64,000 nt of DNA from Acidobacteriota bacterium (lineage in GTDB: Bacteria > Acidobacteriota > Terriglobia > Terriglobales > Acidobacteriaceae): NCBI GenBank assembly GCA_018268755.1, contig JAFDVW010000003.1:153278-217277 (forward strand), written 5' to 3'. The position numbers were made by a program, and so were the translations under genes. The notes under the pieces were generated by a model, which saw only the letters and a program-made list of their open reading frames with translations, was not told the origin of the DNA and made no database searches. This document shows positions 45,293 to 52,818 of this stretch, in pieces. Positions within the stretch are counted from its first letter, which is position 1. Each line of letters begins with the position of its first letter.

Positions 45293-45622
45293 TTACGGCG
45301 CCAGCGCGTCGATTTTCGCGGCCATGATGAAGTCGCTTTCGGTCAGGCCGTCAATGGAGTGCGTCCACAGAGTGATCTGCGCCTTGCCCCAGGTAAAGTT
45401 GATGTCGGGGTGGTGACCCTGTTGTTCCGCCACCTCGCCCACCCGGTTTACAAACGCCAAGGCTGTCTTGAAGTCGGGGAATTTGAACAATCGGGTGAGG
45501 TGATGTTCGTCGACCACCTGCCACTCCGGCAACTCATGATGCAGGGTTTGCAGCTCTTTGCCCTTGAGGGGAGCCACTCCCCCTTTACAGGGAACGCAGG
45601 TCTTACCGGCAAGCGTCGACAT
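45293..45622 (-). CDS. Pterin-4a-carbinolamine dehydratase
   Basis: 109 residues. It dehydrates 4a-hydroxytetrahydrobiopterin, recycling the pterin cofactor of aromatic amino acid hydroxylases. The active-site motif is EQQGHHPDINFTWGKAQITL, with the last histidine in WTHSIDGLTESDF. The N-terminal cysteine pair CVPCKGG is typical of many bacterial members. No hydroxylase gene is nearby; in bacteria lacking one the enzyme may serve molybdopterin or folate pterins instead. Confidence 0.93.
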   Translation of the reverse strand: MSTLAGKTCVPCKGGVAPLKGKELQTLHHELPEWQVVDEHHLTRLFKFPDFKTALAFVNRVGEVAEQQGHHPDINFTWGKAQITLWTHSIDGLTESDFIMAAKIDALAP

Positions 45623-45783
45623 TAGAAATCTCCTTCCCTTGCAGTCCTTCGATAGTAGCCGAGAAGCATTGTTCCTGGGAATGAGGAGGGAAGGCCGAAT
45701 GGTTGCGCGTGCGGCGTTCTAGCCCAACCCGCACCCTTCCCGTATACTGTGGGCCCAAGTTCCATTTGCGGCAAAGGGCGGAC

Positions 45784-46881
45784 ATGGCAACACAGGCGGA
45801 GCACATCGGAGTTACCTTACCAGCGCGGTATTACGTCGATCCGGACGTCTATAAGCAAGAGATTGACCGGTTCTTCTGCAGGATGTGGGTCTGCGCGGGG
45901 CGGGCCGACCAGGTCTCCAACCCCGGCGACTATTTCCTGCGCGAGCTGGCCAACGAAAGCATTATCGTCATTCGCGACAACCAGCGGCAGATTCGCGCCT
46001 TCTACAACGTTTGCCGTCATCGCGGCACGCGCATGTGTACCGTTGAAGAAGGGAAGTTCTCCGGGCGCATTCAGTGTCCTTACCATGGCTGGACCTATGG
46101 GCTGGATGGCAAGCTGATTGGCGCGCCGCACATGGAGGGCCTGGCGCGCGAAGAGTATCCGCTGCACGGCGTGCGGACCGAGCTGTGGGACGGGCATATT
46201 TTCATCAATCTCCAGTCGCAGGCGGCCCCGCTTGCGGCGCAACTGCAAGACCTGCCGCAGAAATTCGCCAACTGGCGCATGCAGGACCTGCGTCTCTACA
46301 AACGCAAGGTGTATGACGTGAAGGCGAACTGGAAATTCATCATCCTGAATTACAACGAGTGCCTGCATTGCCCGGTATTGCACCCCACGCTGAACAAGCT
46401 GACCGACTATATGAGCGGCGACAATGCGGACCCCAATCGCGGTTACGTCGGCGGGTCCATGGGATTCAAAGACGGGGTCAAAACCATGAGCCTCGACGGC
46501 AAACTGCGCCGTGACTATCTGCCCTGTCTTACAGAAAAGGAACGCCAAGAGGTGCAGTATTACTCGATCTATCCCAACCTGCTACTGAGCCTGCACCCCG
46601 ACTACATGATGCTCCATACCTTGTGGCCCAAGGCGGTGGACCGCACCGAGATCATCTGCGAGATGTATTTTCATCCCCAGGAGATGGCCAAGCCGGATTT
46701 TCAGGGCGATGATGCCGTGGAATTCTGGGACCGCACGAATAAAGAAGACTGGAGCGTTTCCGAGCTGTCGCAACTGGGCATTCAGTCGCGCTCTTACACG
46801 CCCGGGCCGTATTCCGCACGGGAACGCCTGCCGCATGCCTTTGAGCAGATGATCCTGCAGCGGGAGAGGGAAGACCGCTAG
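45784..46881 (+). CDS. Rieske-type ring-hydroxylating or demethylating oxygenase, alpha subunit
   Basis: 365 residues. The Rieske cluster ligands are CRHRG (about residue 77) and CPYHGWTYG (about residue 98). The mononuclear iron site is in NYNECLHCPVLHP (two His) with an Asp near residue 315. Length and order place it among alpha subunits such as the GbcA/choline-monooxygenase-like group, which oxidise quaternary amines or demethylate small substrates. No reductase or beta subunit is adjacent. The ATG at 45784 follows CGGACA. It is divergent from the pterin dehydratase gene. Confidence 0.87.
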   Translation: MATQAEHIGVTLPARYYVDPDVYKQEIDRFFCRMWVCAGRADQVSNPGDYFLRELANESIIVIRDNQRQIRAFYNVCRHRGTRMCTVEEGKFSGRIQCPYHGWTYGLDGKLIGAPHMEGLAREEYPLHGVRTELWDGHIFINLQSQAAPLAAQLQDLPQKFANWRMQDLRLYKRKVYDVKANWKFIILNYNECLHCPVLHPTLNKLTDYMSGDNADPNRGYVGGSMGFKDGVKTMSLDGKLRRDYLPCLTEKERQEVQYYSIYPNLLLSLHPDYMMLHTLWPKAVDRTEIICEMYFHPQEMAKPDFQGDDAVEFWDRTNKEDWSVSELSQLGIQSRSYTPGPYSARERLPHAFEQMILQREREDR

Positions 46882-46984
46882 AAACGGTGAGCTATGGAGC
46901 TTACGCTCCGCTGGGCAGGACACCTTCAACTTTGCTCAGGACAGGCTCTGCCCCTACACATGCAGGGGCGCTGAAATCATCGCA

Positions 46985-47018
46985 GCTCCTGTAGGCCCAG
47001 ATGTCCTCATCTGGGCAT
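46985..47018. repeat. Hairpin repeat paired with 12296-12322
   Basis: TGTAG followed by arms GCCCAGATG (46995-47003) and CATCTGGGC (47008-47016) around TCCT. The copy at 12296 reads TGTAG, GCCCGGATG, TCCC, CATCCGGGC. Both arms change at the same stem pair (G-C to A-T), so pairing is kept. Confidence 0.7.
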
Positions 47019-47050
47019 GCGAGCGGTAGCTCGCTCAGGCGCTCAGAATC

Positions 47051-47704
47051 TCATTGCGGCGGCAGCAGGTTCACCTGGGGCAGCCGGCACTCCCGCACGC
47101 TCTCCGTGCAGGCGCGATACTTCAAGTCTTTATCCAGGCAGATTTCCATGCCCACAAAATCCTGCCCATGGCAGGAGACGCGGAAGGCCTCTACCGGCGC
47201 GTGGTTGGCCTGTGCGAAGCTCAGCTCCAGATCGCGGACCTGCAGATTCTGCTGCCGGTTGATCTGCTGATATTTTTCCGGCACGCGCACTCTGGTGTAG
47301 GCCCGCTCCACCGTCTGAAAGTAGTCCTGCGCGGCAAGCCCCGTACAGGTGCCGTGCCTGGCCCATTCATGCTGGATTAGGCCGCGGCTGGGCATGAATT
47401 GCAGCATGTGATCGACCGTTGCAGCTGCTACCGGGCTGGCCGGCGCGCAGGACACGGGCGGCGCGCCGCTCTGGGCTTGCGGCCACAGTCCATGTAGCAC
47501 GAATGCCACGTGGCCACCGATTTGGCACTCCCTCGAATGATCACTGGGATGTCCGGCGCAATAGTTCGGCGCCCAGGAGATGGCCAGCAGGTAATAGTCA
47601 AAAGCGTAGTTGGAAGAATCGGCATGGTGCTTGTGCTTCTTCGCCCAGGCGGCAGGCGCAAGCAACAATAAGCAGATCATCGCAACGGCTAAAAAGGTTT
47701 TCAT
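47051..47704 (-). CDS. RNase T2-family ribonuclease, exported
   Basis: 217 residues with signal peptide MKTFLAVAMICLLLLAPAAWA. The two catalytic segments are HVAFVLHGLWPQ (CAS I) and LIQHEWARHGTC (CAS II), each with the needed His. Cysteines along the mature chain fit the family disulfides. It would degrade RNA outside the cytoplasm, like RNase I. Start ATG 47704; the preceding region is not coding. Confidence 0.92.
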   Translation of the reverse strand: MKTFLAVAMICLLLLAPAAWAKKHKHHADSSNYAFDYYLLAISWAPNYCAGHPSDHSRECQIGGHVAFVLHGLWPQAQSGAPPVSCAPASPVAAATVDHMLQFMPSRGLIQHEWARHGTCTGLAAQDYFQTVERAYTRVRVPEKYQQINRQQNLQVRDLELSFAQANHAPVEAFRVSCHGQDFVGMEICLDKDLKYRACTESVRECRLPQVNLLPPQ

Positions 47705-47810
47705 AACGGCGCGTTCCGACCCTCTATTGTTCCGTATCGCGTGCGAGGCGATGCTGTGGAAATTTTGCGCGTCTTTCACGCCCGGCGTCGCTGGCCTAGT
47801 ACCCCATAGT

Positions 47811-47843
47811 AAACAGCAACGGCCCGCGAAAAGCGCGGGCCGT
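47811..47843 (-). terminator. Terminator of ssb
   Basis: Perfect 10-bp stem ACGGCCCGCG (47819-47828) and CGCGGGCCGT (47834-47843) with an AAAAG loop. On the minus strand it is followed by TGCTGTTTAC. It lies between ssb and the RNase T2 gene. Confidence 0.65.
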
Positions 47844-47869
47844 CATTTCTTACGATGAAGAGCAGAATG

Positions 47870-48334
47870 CTAGAACGGGATGTCTTCATCGCTGATGGGC
47901 GAGGCCGGAGACATCTCCGGTTCCGGGGTGCGCTGGTCGAAGCTGTTGCTGCTGCGCGCGCCGCCGAAGTCGCCGCCGCCGCCCCCACCGTCGCCGCGGC
48001 CGCTGAGCAGGATCAGGTCGCTGCCCACTACTTCGGTCATATATTTCTTGGTGTTGGTCTTGGGGTCGTCCCAGGAACGGGTCTGCAGGCGCCCTTCAAT
48101 GTAGACCTTGCCACCCTTTTTCAGATATTCGCCGGCAATCTCCGCCAGACGCTGCCACAGCACGACATTGTGCCACTCGGTGCGGTCCTGCCACTCCCCG
48201 CCCTTATCTTTGAAGCGCTCGTTGGTGGCGATGGTCAGTTTGGCGACCGGGGTCCCGCTAGGCGTGTATTTGACCTCGGGGTCTTTGCCAAGGTTGCCGA
48301 TCAATTGCACTCGATTCAGACTCTTGCCTGCCAT
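47870..48334 (-). CDS. ssb: Single-stranded DNA-binding protein
   Basis: 154 residues. The OB fold begins NRVQLIGNLGKDPEVKYTPSG and continues EWHNVVLWQRLAEIAGEYL and KVYIEGRLQTRSW. A Gly-rich linker leads to the acidic tail SDEDIPF, the peptide that binds replication and repair partners. Start ATG follows GGAGCAG on its strand. The 250 bases upstream contain repeats only. Confidence 0.96.
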   Translation of the reverse strand: MAGKSLNRVQLIGNLGKDPEVKYTPSGTPVAKLTIATNERFKDKGGEWQDRTEWHNVVLWQRLAEIAGEYLKKGGKVYIEGRLQTRSWDDPKTNTKKYMTEVVGSDLILLSGRGDGGGGGGDFGGARSSNSFDQRTPEPEMSPASPISDEDIPF

Positions 48335-48440
48335 AATGGCTGCTCCTTTTGCCCCCGGAAACTCGATCAGGGAGCCGTTAAACCGGGATGATGACCTGGG
48401 ACTGGGACTCCAAGGGGCTGGAAGGTCACTATATCAGAAA

Positions 48441-48545
48441 GTCGTTGGTTGTTGGCCCTTGGCCATTGGCAAATCTGCGAATGGGCCCGAATGTGGAAAG
48501 GGACGGATTTGGCCAAAGACTAATGACCAACGACGAACGACAAAT
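48441..48545. repeat. Inverted CGTTGG-word element
   Basis: Left arm GTCGTTGGTTGTTGGCCC and right arm GACCAACGACGAACGAC are inverted near-copies around about 65 bases; further TTGG/CCAA words fill the middle. The same design is at 56925-57018. It lies between ssb and a ferredoxin gene. Confidence 0.6.
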
Positions 48546-48584
48546 TGCTTCCAATTGCCCCAATCTGAGCTATAATTCCCGCCC

Positions 48585-48956
48585 ATGGCCGCCGAAAGCA
48601 AAGCCCTCGGCATGGTGCCGGACGAACTCAAGTTCGAGCCGCGATCCAAAGGCATCGACACTCCACGCAAGAAAAAACCCAAAGAACTGGCCGTGATTAC
48701 CGAGTGCTGCACCGGCTGTGCCGGATCGCCGGCCTGCGTCGAATATTGCCCGATTGAAGACTGCATGTTCTGGGTGCCGGATGAAGACCATCCGCCCTTC
48801 GGCCGCATTCAGGTGGACCCCATCCTCTGCATCGGCTGCAAGAAGTGCACCAGCAAAGGCCCGGACGGGGCCTTCCTCGATGGCTGCCCGTGGGATGCGA
48901 TTGTCATGGTGGAGACCACGGAAGTGGAAAAAGAAGTCGGCTTCATGCCGATTTAA
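48585..48956 (+). CDS. Two-cluster ferredoxin
   Basis: 123 residues. The first iron-sulfur motif is CCTGCAGSPACVEYCP and the second CIGCKKCTSKGPDGAFLDGCPW, each able to bind a [4Fe-4S] cluster; the spacing differs from the usual CxxCxxCxxxCP, with an insert of five residues between the second and third Cys of the first. The 40-residue N-terminal part is basic (SKGIDTPRKKKPKEL). The redox partner is unknown. The ATG starts directly after the repeat element. Confidence 0.85.
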   Translation: MAAESKALGMVPDELKFEPRSKGIDTPRKKKPKELAVITECCTGCAGSPACVEYCPIEDCMFWVPDEDHPPFGRIQVDPILCIGCKKCTSKGPDGAFLDGCPWDAIVMVETTEVEKEVGFMPI

Positions 48957-48959
48957 AAG

Positions 48960-48990
48960 CAGCCGTTAGCATTTGGCCGTTAGCCTTTTG
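48960..48990. repeat. TTAGC-word tract
   Basis: GCAGCCGTTAGCATTTGGCC followed by GTTAGCC, the same words as at 9537 and 19254. It lies directly after the ferredoxin gene. Confidence 0.5.
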
Positions 48991-49019
48991 CTATGCGTGC
49001 TGCTCTGGGCGTGGTGTTT

Positions 49020-49152
49020 GTATCAGGGCATCGCTTCAGCGATGCCGCTTCACGCAATCGAAAATTTCGCGCCGGAACGGCGCATAGATCGGCCGCGCCG
49101 CGTGATCTTCTGCACCAACGGATGCGATATGGCTGAAGCCATATCCTGATAC
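49020..49152. repeat. GTATCAGG-bounded element with two internal hairpins
   Basis: Outer inverted repeat GTATCAGG (49020-49027) and CCTGATAC (49145-49152). Inside the left end is GGCATCGCT-TC-AGCGATGCC (49027-49046), and inside the right end is GATATGGCT-GA-AGCCATATC (49126-49145). Read outward from each GTATCAGG the two ends share the CTTCAG loop but have different self-complementary arms. Confidence 0.65.
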
Positions 49153-49203
49153 CAACCCTCTCGGATATTGGTCGTGTCCTAAACTTACATTGCTGAAACG
49201 GTG

Positions 49204-50073
49204 TTACCTGGCTCGCTGGCGGATGGCCTGCTCGGTTTCCAATGCTTGCTTACGAATGTGCTCGGGAATTTCCGGCAGGTCGCGTTGGTAGCGGGAAACT
49301 GCGGGAAGGTCTTCCGCTTGCCCCACCAGATAGAGCGCCCGCAGGGCCTCCCAAACCTGGTCGGTGGCAGGGGAGACGGTGGCGAGCGGTGCGCCCACTT
49401 TTACGGATTGTCCCATCCCGGCGGCGAGCGCGCTGACTCTTCCGCTGATAGGCGAGCGCACCTCGATCATCTCGCCGTTGCTCTCCAGTCGTGCAATCAC
49501 CCCGTTCTGATGCACGGCGGTGCCTACCGAACTGGTCTTGGCGACCAGTCCAATTTGTGGCGCGACGATATTCACCGGCAAGAGCAGCCCGACAATCTGC
49601 GCCCGCCCGCTGGCATCTCCAAAACGCACCAGGGATAATGCCGCATTGCCTCGCACCATGGGCGAAGGATCATTCAGCATCTTGAGCAGCGCTTGGTGAA
49701 AGCCTGCTCCGGAAGTGTCCTGCCCCATGAGCCAGGCGTCGGTGTTGCGGACCTCTTCTTCAGGATGCGAGGACAAGCGCACCAGATCGGGATACCAGTC
49801 TTTTACCTTAGGATCGCTCTTGGCCATGCGCTCCCCGACCTGCACCAGGGCGTGCTGGATATGGCGAGGCTTTTTGTCGTCGTGCAGGTATTCCGTGAGC
49901 TGTTTGTCGGAAAGGTTGCGGCCGAACCAGGTGTTCCACCAGAACAAAAAGGGCATGAGCACAATCAGCCATGCGGTGAGGAAGAAAAGCAGGCGCTGCC
50001 TGGTGGACAGGCGGCGGCGAGGCTGGGGCGGCTGGTCCGGCAATGCAGATGGTGGGGTCTGTTCCGGTGGCAT
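49204..50073 (-). CDS. Membrane protein with HEAT repeats and a barrel-sandwich domain
   Basis: 289 residues. After a Pro-rich start (MPPEQTPPSALPDQPPQPRR) comes one membrane helix (LLFFLTAWLIVLMPFLFWW). Residues 70-165 look like HEAT repeats (WYPDLVRLSSHPEEEVRNTD, MLNDPSPMVRGNAALSLVRF). Residues 170-245 form a lipoyl/HlyD-type barrel sandwich (IEVRSPISGRVSALAAGMGQ, VKVGAPLATVSP), without the lysine that would carry lipoate or biotin. It is the last of ten co-oriented genes of the cytochrome bc region, so a role in its assembly or export is an inference. Confidence 0.65.
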   Translation of the reverse strand: MPPEQTPPSALPDQPPQPRRRLSTRQRLLFFLTAWLIVLMPFLFWWNTWFGRNLSDKQLTEYLHDDKKPRHIQHALVQVGERMAKSDPKVKDWYPDLVRLSSHPEEEVRNTDAWLMGQDTSGAGFHQALLKMLNDPSPMVRGNAALSLVRFGDASGRAQIVGLLLPVNIVAPQIGLVAKTSSVGTAVHQNGVIARLESNGEMIEVRSPISGRVSALAAGMGQSVKVGAPLATVSPATDQVWEALRALYLVGQAEDLPAVSRYQRDLPEIPEHIRKQALETEQAIRQRAR

Positions 50074-50134
50074 GGGTCGGTTCCGGCAGGGAACTATAGC
50101 AGATTCAGGGAATAAGAATTTAAAAACCTTAACG

Positions 50135-50198
50135 ACAGAGGACACAGAATTCCACAGAGGATCCGCCACTTTTCTCTGTGAAACTCTGTGCCCTCTGT
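50135..50198. repeat. 25-bp CTCTGTG inverted repeat
   Basis: Left arm 50135-50159 (begins ACAGAGGACACAG) and right arm 50174-50198 (CTCTGTGAAACTCTGTGCCC and on). All three mismatches become G-U pairs in the minus-strand RNA, giving an unbroken 25-bp stem 11 bases after the DUF420 stop codon. A half-copy is at 51691-51711. Confidence 0.65.
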
Positions 50199-50208
50199 GG
50201 TGATAGTT

Positions 50209-50643
50209 CTAAACCGCGAACCAGTGGTACAGCATGAAATAGACAATCACGCCGGTCACCGAGACATAGAGCCAGAGAGGGAACGTCCAGCGGGCAATAG
50301 CGCGGTGCTGCGGATAGCGCGCCTTAAACGCCCGGGTCAGGGTGATGATGACCAGCGGCACAATCACCGCCGCCAGAATGGTGTGCGAGATCAGGATAGT
50401 GAAGTAGACCGGACGCGACCAGCCTTGTCCCTGAAAGCGCACCGAGCCGACGTGGGCGTGGTAATAGAGATACGAAGTCAGAAACAGGCTGGATGACACC
50501 AAAGCCGCGATCATGACCGCCCGATGGGCGGCGATGCGGCGCTTGGCAATCAGCCAGCGTCCGATCAGCAGCAGCACACCGCTGGCGCCATTCAGTATGG
50601 CATTCATGGTGGGATAAATGGCGAATTCTGCAGGAACCTGCAT
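50209..50643 (-). CDS. DUF420 membrane protein, likely cytochrome oxidase/bc assembly
   Basis: 144 residues, four hydrophobic helices, with the family pattern of histidines in HRAVMIAALVSSSLFLTSYLYYH, FTILISHTILAAV and YPQHRAIARWTFPLWLYVSV. DUF420 includes the staphylococcal CtaM protein needed for heme-copper oxidase assembly, which is why I infer a respiratory assembly role. The ATG at 50643 is 3 bases from the stop of the ABC permease gene, so translation is coupled. Confidence 0.8.
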   Translation of the reverse strand: MQVPAEFAIYPTMNAILNGASGVLLLIGRWLIAKRRIAAHRAVMIAALVSSSLFLTSYLYYHAHVGSVRFQGQGWSRPVYFTILISHTILAAVIVPLVIITLTRAFKARYPQHRAIARWTFPLWLYVSVTGVIVYFMLYHWFAV

Positions 50644-50645
50644 GG

Positions 50646-51464
50646 TTAGGCCGCTGGCTTGCTCCCCCGGCGGTTGGCCATCACAAAAGCCAGCCCGAAC
50701 ATAAACAAGGTGAACAATAGAAGCGTGGCCAGCGAGGACGCCAGCGAGAAGGTCTGCGGACTCGCGGGGTAGAGCAAATTCCGCAAGGCTTCCACGCCGT
50801 AAGTCAGCGGGTTGATCTGCATCAGCATGCGGACCCATCCGGAAGCCCCGTTCAAGGGGAATAAGGAACCGGAGAGCAGCCACAGCGGAATCAGAAATAG
50901 ATTGATGATGGCGTGAAAGGCCTGGCTGGAATCCATGGGCCAGGCGATGGCGAAGCCCAGGGCTGTGAGCGCAAACGAGACCAGAAAAATGGTGAGCAAG
51001 GAGAGCAGCAAAGAGGCGGCGCTGAAGTGAATGCCTAGCAAGGGTGCGAAGGCCAGAAAAATTGCGCCCTGAATCGTAGAAAGGGTGGTCCCACCCAGCA
51101 CTTTACCCAGCACGATGGCGGAGCGCGGCACCGGGGCCACCAGCACGGAAAGCAGAAAGCCTTCTTTGCGGTCTTCGATCACCGACATCATGGTAAAGAT
51201 CGAGGTAAACAGCACGATCATGATGAGCGCGCCGGGATAGAAGTAGTCCAGATAGTGCTGCTGCCCGGGCGCGTCCCCGGAGCGAAAGGAGGAGCCAAAG
51301 CCCGAGCCAATGACCACCCAGAACAGAAGCGGCGACGCGATGACGCCCACCACGCGGGAACGCTGGCGGTAGAAGCGGACCACTTCGCGCCACCACAGCG
51401 TAAAAGCCGCGAGGAGTGCACTATCGGGGGACGGGGAAGATAAGGCTGCTGCCGGGGTCGCCAT
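50646..51464 (-). CDS. ABC-2 type transporter permease
   Basis: 272 residues, six membrane helices in the usual ABC-2 order. The motif GALIMIVLFTSIFTMMSVIEDRKEGFLLSVLVAPVPRSAIVLGK is spread over residues 75-120, and its ERxxG-type cytoplasmic loop is DRKEGFL. The export substrate is unknown. The ATPase partner is the gene at 51718. Location among cytochrome genes recalls NosFY-type maturation exporters. The gene ends on DUF420 (3-base gap) and starts 1 base after the small membrane gene. Confidence 0.88.
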   Translation of the reverse strand: MATPAAALSSPSPDSALLAAFTLWWREVVRFYRQRSRVVGVIASPLLFWVVIGSGFGSSFRSGDAPGQQHYLDYFYPGALIMIVLFTSIFTMMSVIEDRKEGFLLSVLVAPVPRSAIVLGKVLGGTTLSTIQGAIFLAFAPLLGIHFSAASLLLSLLTIFLVSFALTALGFAIAWPMDSSQAFHAIINLFLIPLWLLSGSLFPLNGASGWVRMLMQINPLTYGVEALRNLLYPASPQTFSLASSLATLLLFTLFMFGLAFVMANRRGSKPAA

Positions 51465-51465
51465 G

Positions 51466-51663
51466 CTAGCTCTTCTTTTCTGCCTTTCTAAATTTCTTGC
51501 GAGCTTCCAATGCCACGTTCAAAAAGAGGATTCCGGAGAGTGCCAGCAGGATCAGGCTGGTGAACAAGCCGTCCACGGTGGTCAGGGACCCACTCTCGAC
51601 AGTCCAGGCGATTCCCAGCAAGGGCACTACCGCGAAAATCACTGCAAGCGCCAGTATGACCAT
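51466..51663 (-). CDS. Small two-helix membrane protein of the ABC operon
   Basis: 65 residues from ATG 51663, preceded by AGGAGGCGTG. Two hydrophobic helices (VILALAVIFAVVPLLGIAW and FTSLILLALSGILFLNVAL) and a basic C-terminal tail (EARKKFRKAEKKS). It lies between the ABC ATPase and permease genes and is separated from the permease by one base, so it is probably an accessory subunit. I know no named family. Confidence 0.7.
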   Translation of the reverse strand: MVILALAVIFAVVPLLGIAWTVESGSLTTVDGLFTSLILLALSGILFLNVALEARKKFRKAEKKS

Positions 51664-51690
51664 CACGCCTCCTAATGCTTGTACCGCTGT

Positions 51691-51711
51691 GTTCTCTGTG
51701 CCCTCTGTGGT
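51691..51711. repeat. Half-copy of the CTCTGTG repeat
   Basis: TTCTCTGTGCCCTCTGTGGT matches the right arm and edge of the 50135-50198 inverted repeat. It lies between the ATPase gene and the small membrane gene. Confidence 0.5.
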
Positions 51712-51717
51712 AAGGCT

Positions 51718-52713
51718 TTATCCTTTCGTCTCGGACTCCTCGGTCCAAAAGCGATGCCCGGTGCGATGGATAAACACATCCTCGAGCGTCGGCTTGCTGA
51801 CCGAGATGGCCTGAATTTCTCCTGGGAAAGCCTCTACCAGATCAGTAATGAAGCGGTGTCCCTGCTCACGTTCCAGCCGCACCTGGTTGCCCAGCGGCTG
51901 CGCTTCCACCACGAAGCGGGAGCGGATGCGTTCGGCCAAAGTCTCAGGGTTGGTGGTTTCCAGGGTAATCACGTCGCCCCCGATTTCGTGCTTGAGCTCA
52001 AGCGGCGTGCCCAAGGCGACCAATTCTCCCTGGTTCATGATGGCCAGCCGGTCACAACGCTCAGCTTCCTCCATCAGGTGGGTGGTGACGATCACGGTGA
52101 CCGCCTCTTCCTGCCGCAGAGAGTTCAGGTATTGCCAGAGATCGCGACGGGCGGCGGGGTCGAGGCCGGTGGTGGGCTCATCGAGGAGAAGCACAGAAGG
52201 CCGGTGCATCAGGCCCTTGGCCACGTCCAGCCGGCGCTGCATGCCGCCGGAGAAAGTCTCCACCTTATCTTTTGCGCGGTCGGCGAGCCCGATGTGCCCC
52301 AGCATTTCGTGAATGCGCGCCTTTAAAGCCGCTCCACGCAAGCCGTACAAGTGTCCCTGATGCCAGAGGTTCTCTTCCGCGGTGAGCTTTACGTCGACGC
52401 TCTGCGCCTGGAAGACGACCCCGATATGCCGGCGCAGGGCGGAAGGCTCCTTCGCGGCATCGTGCCCCAACACCACGGCTTTGCCGCCGGTCGGCACCAT
52501 GAGCGTGGAGAGAATGCGAAACAACGTGGTTTTGCCGCTACCGTTGGGGCCCAGCAGGCCGAACATCTCGGCGGGGCGGACGTCAAACGACACGCCATTC
52601 AGGGCAGCGCGCTCTCCATAGTGATGGACGAGTTCCTGTACGGAAACCGCAGGGGTCGAGGAGAGATGCTCCTCCATAGAAGAGACTGGGGAATCAGTTA
52701 CTTTGGAAGCCAC
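51718..52713 (-). CDS. ABC-2 exporter ATP-binding protein
   Basis: 331 residues. Walker A GPNGSGKTT, Q-loop VFQAQSVD, signature FSGGMQRRLDVAKG, Walker B LLLDEPTTGLDP and H-switch TTHLMEEAERCD are all intact, so it is an active ATPase of the DrrA/NatA/NosF type. The C-terminal 80 residues form the usual regulatory extension. It is the partner of the permease at 50646 and follows the cupredoxin-like lipoprotein gene by 105 bases. Confidence 0.93.
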   Translation of the reverse strand: MASKVTDSPVSSMEEHLSSTPAVSVQELVHHYGERAALNGVSFDVRPAEMFGLLGPNGSGKTTLFRILSTLMVPTGGKAVVLGHDAAKEPSALRRHIGVVFQAQSVDVKLTAEENLWHQGHLYGLRGAALKARIHEMLGHIGLADRAKDKVETFSGGMQRRLDVAKGLMHRPSVLLLDEPTTGLDPAARRDLWQYLNSLRQEEAVTVIVTTHLMEEAERCDRLAIMNQGELVALGTPLELKHEIGGDVITLETTNPETLAERIRSRFVVEAQPLGNQVRLEREQGHRFITDLVEAFPGEIQAISVSKPTLEDVFIHRTGHRFWTEESETKG

Positions 52714-52818
52714 GATTCATTCTACGACGAGAGACGCTTGCGAGTCTCCCTGCCGGAACAGGCTGCCGCCGGAAGCTACGGGAGGGCGGGCCCAAGGGCG
52801 CGCCCTCTCCCAAGGTCT

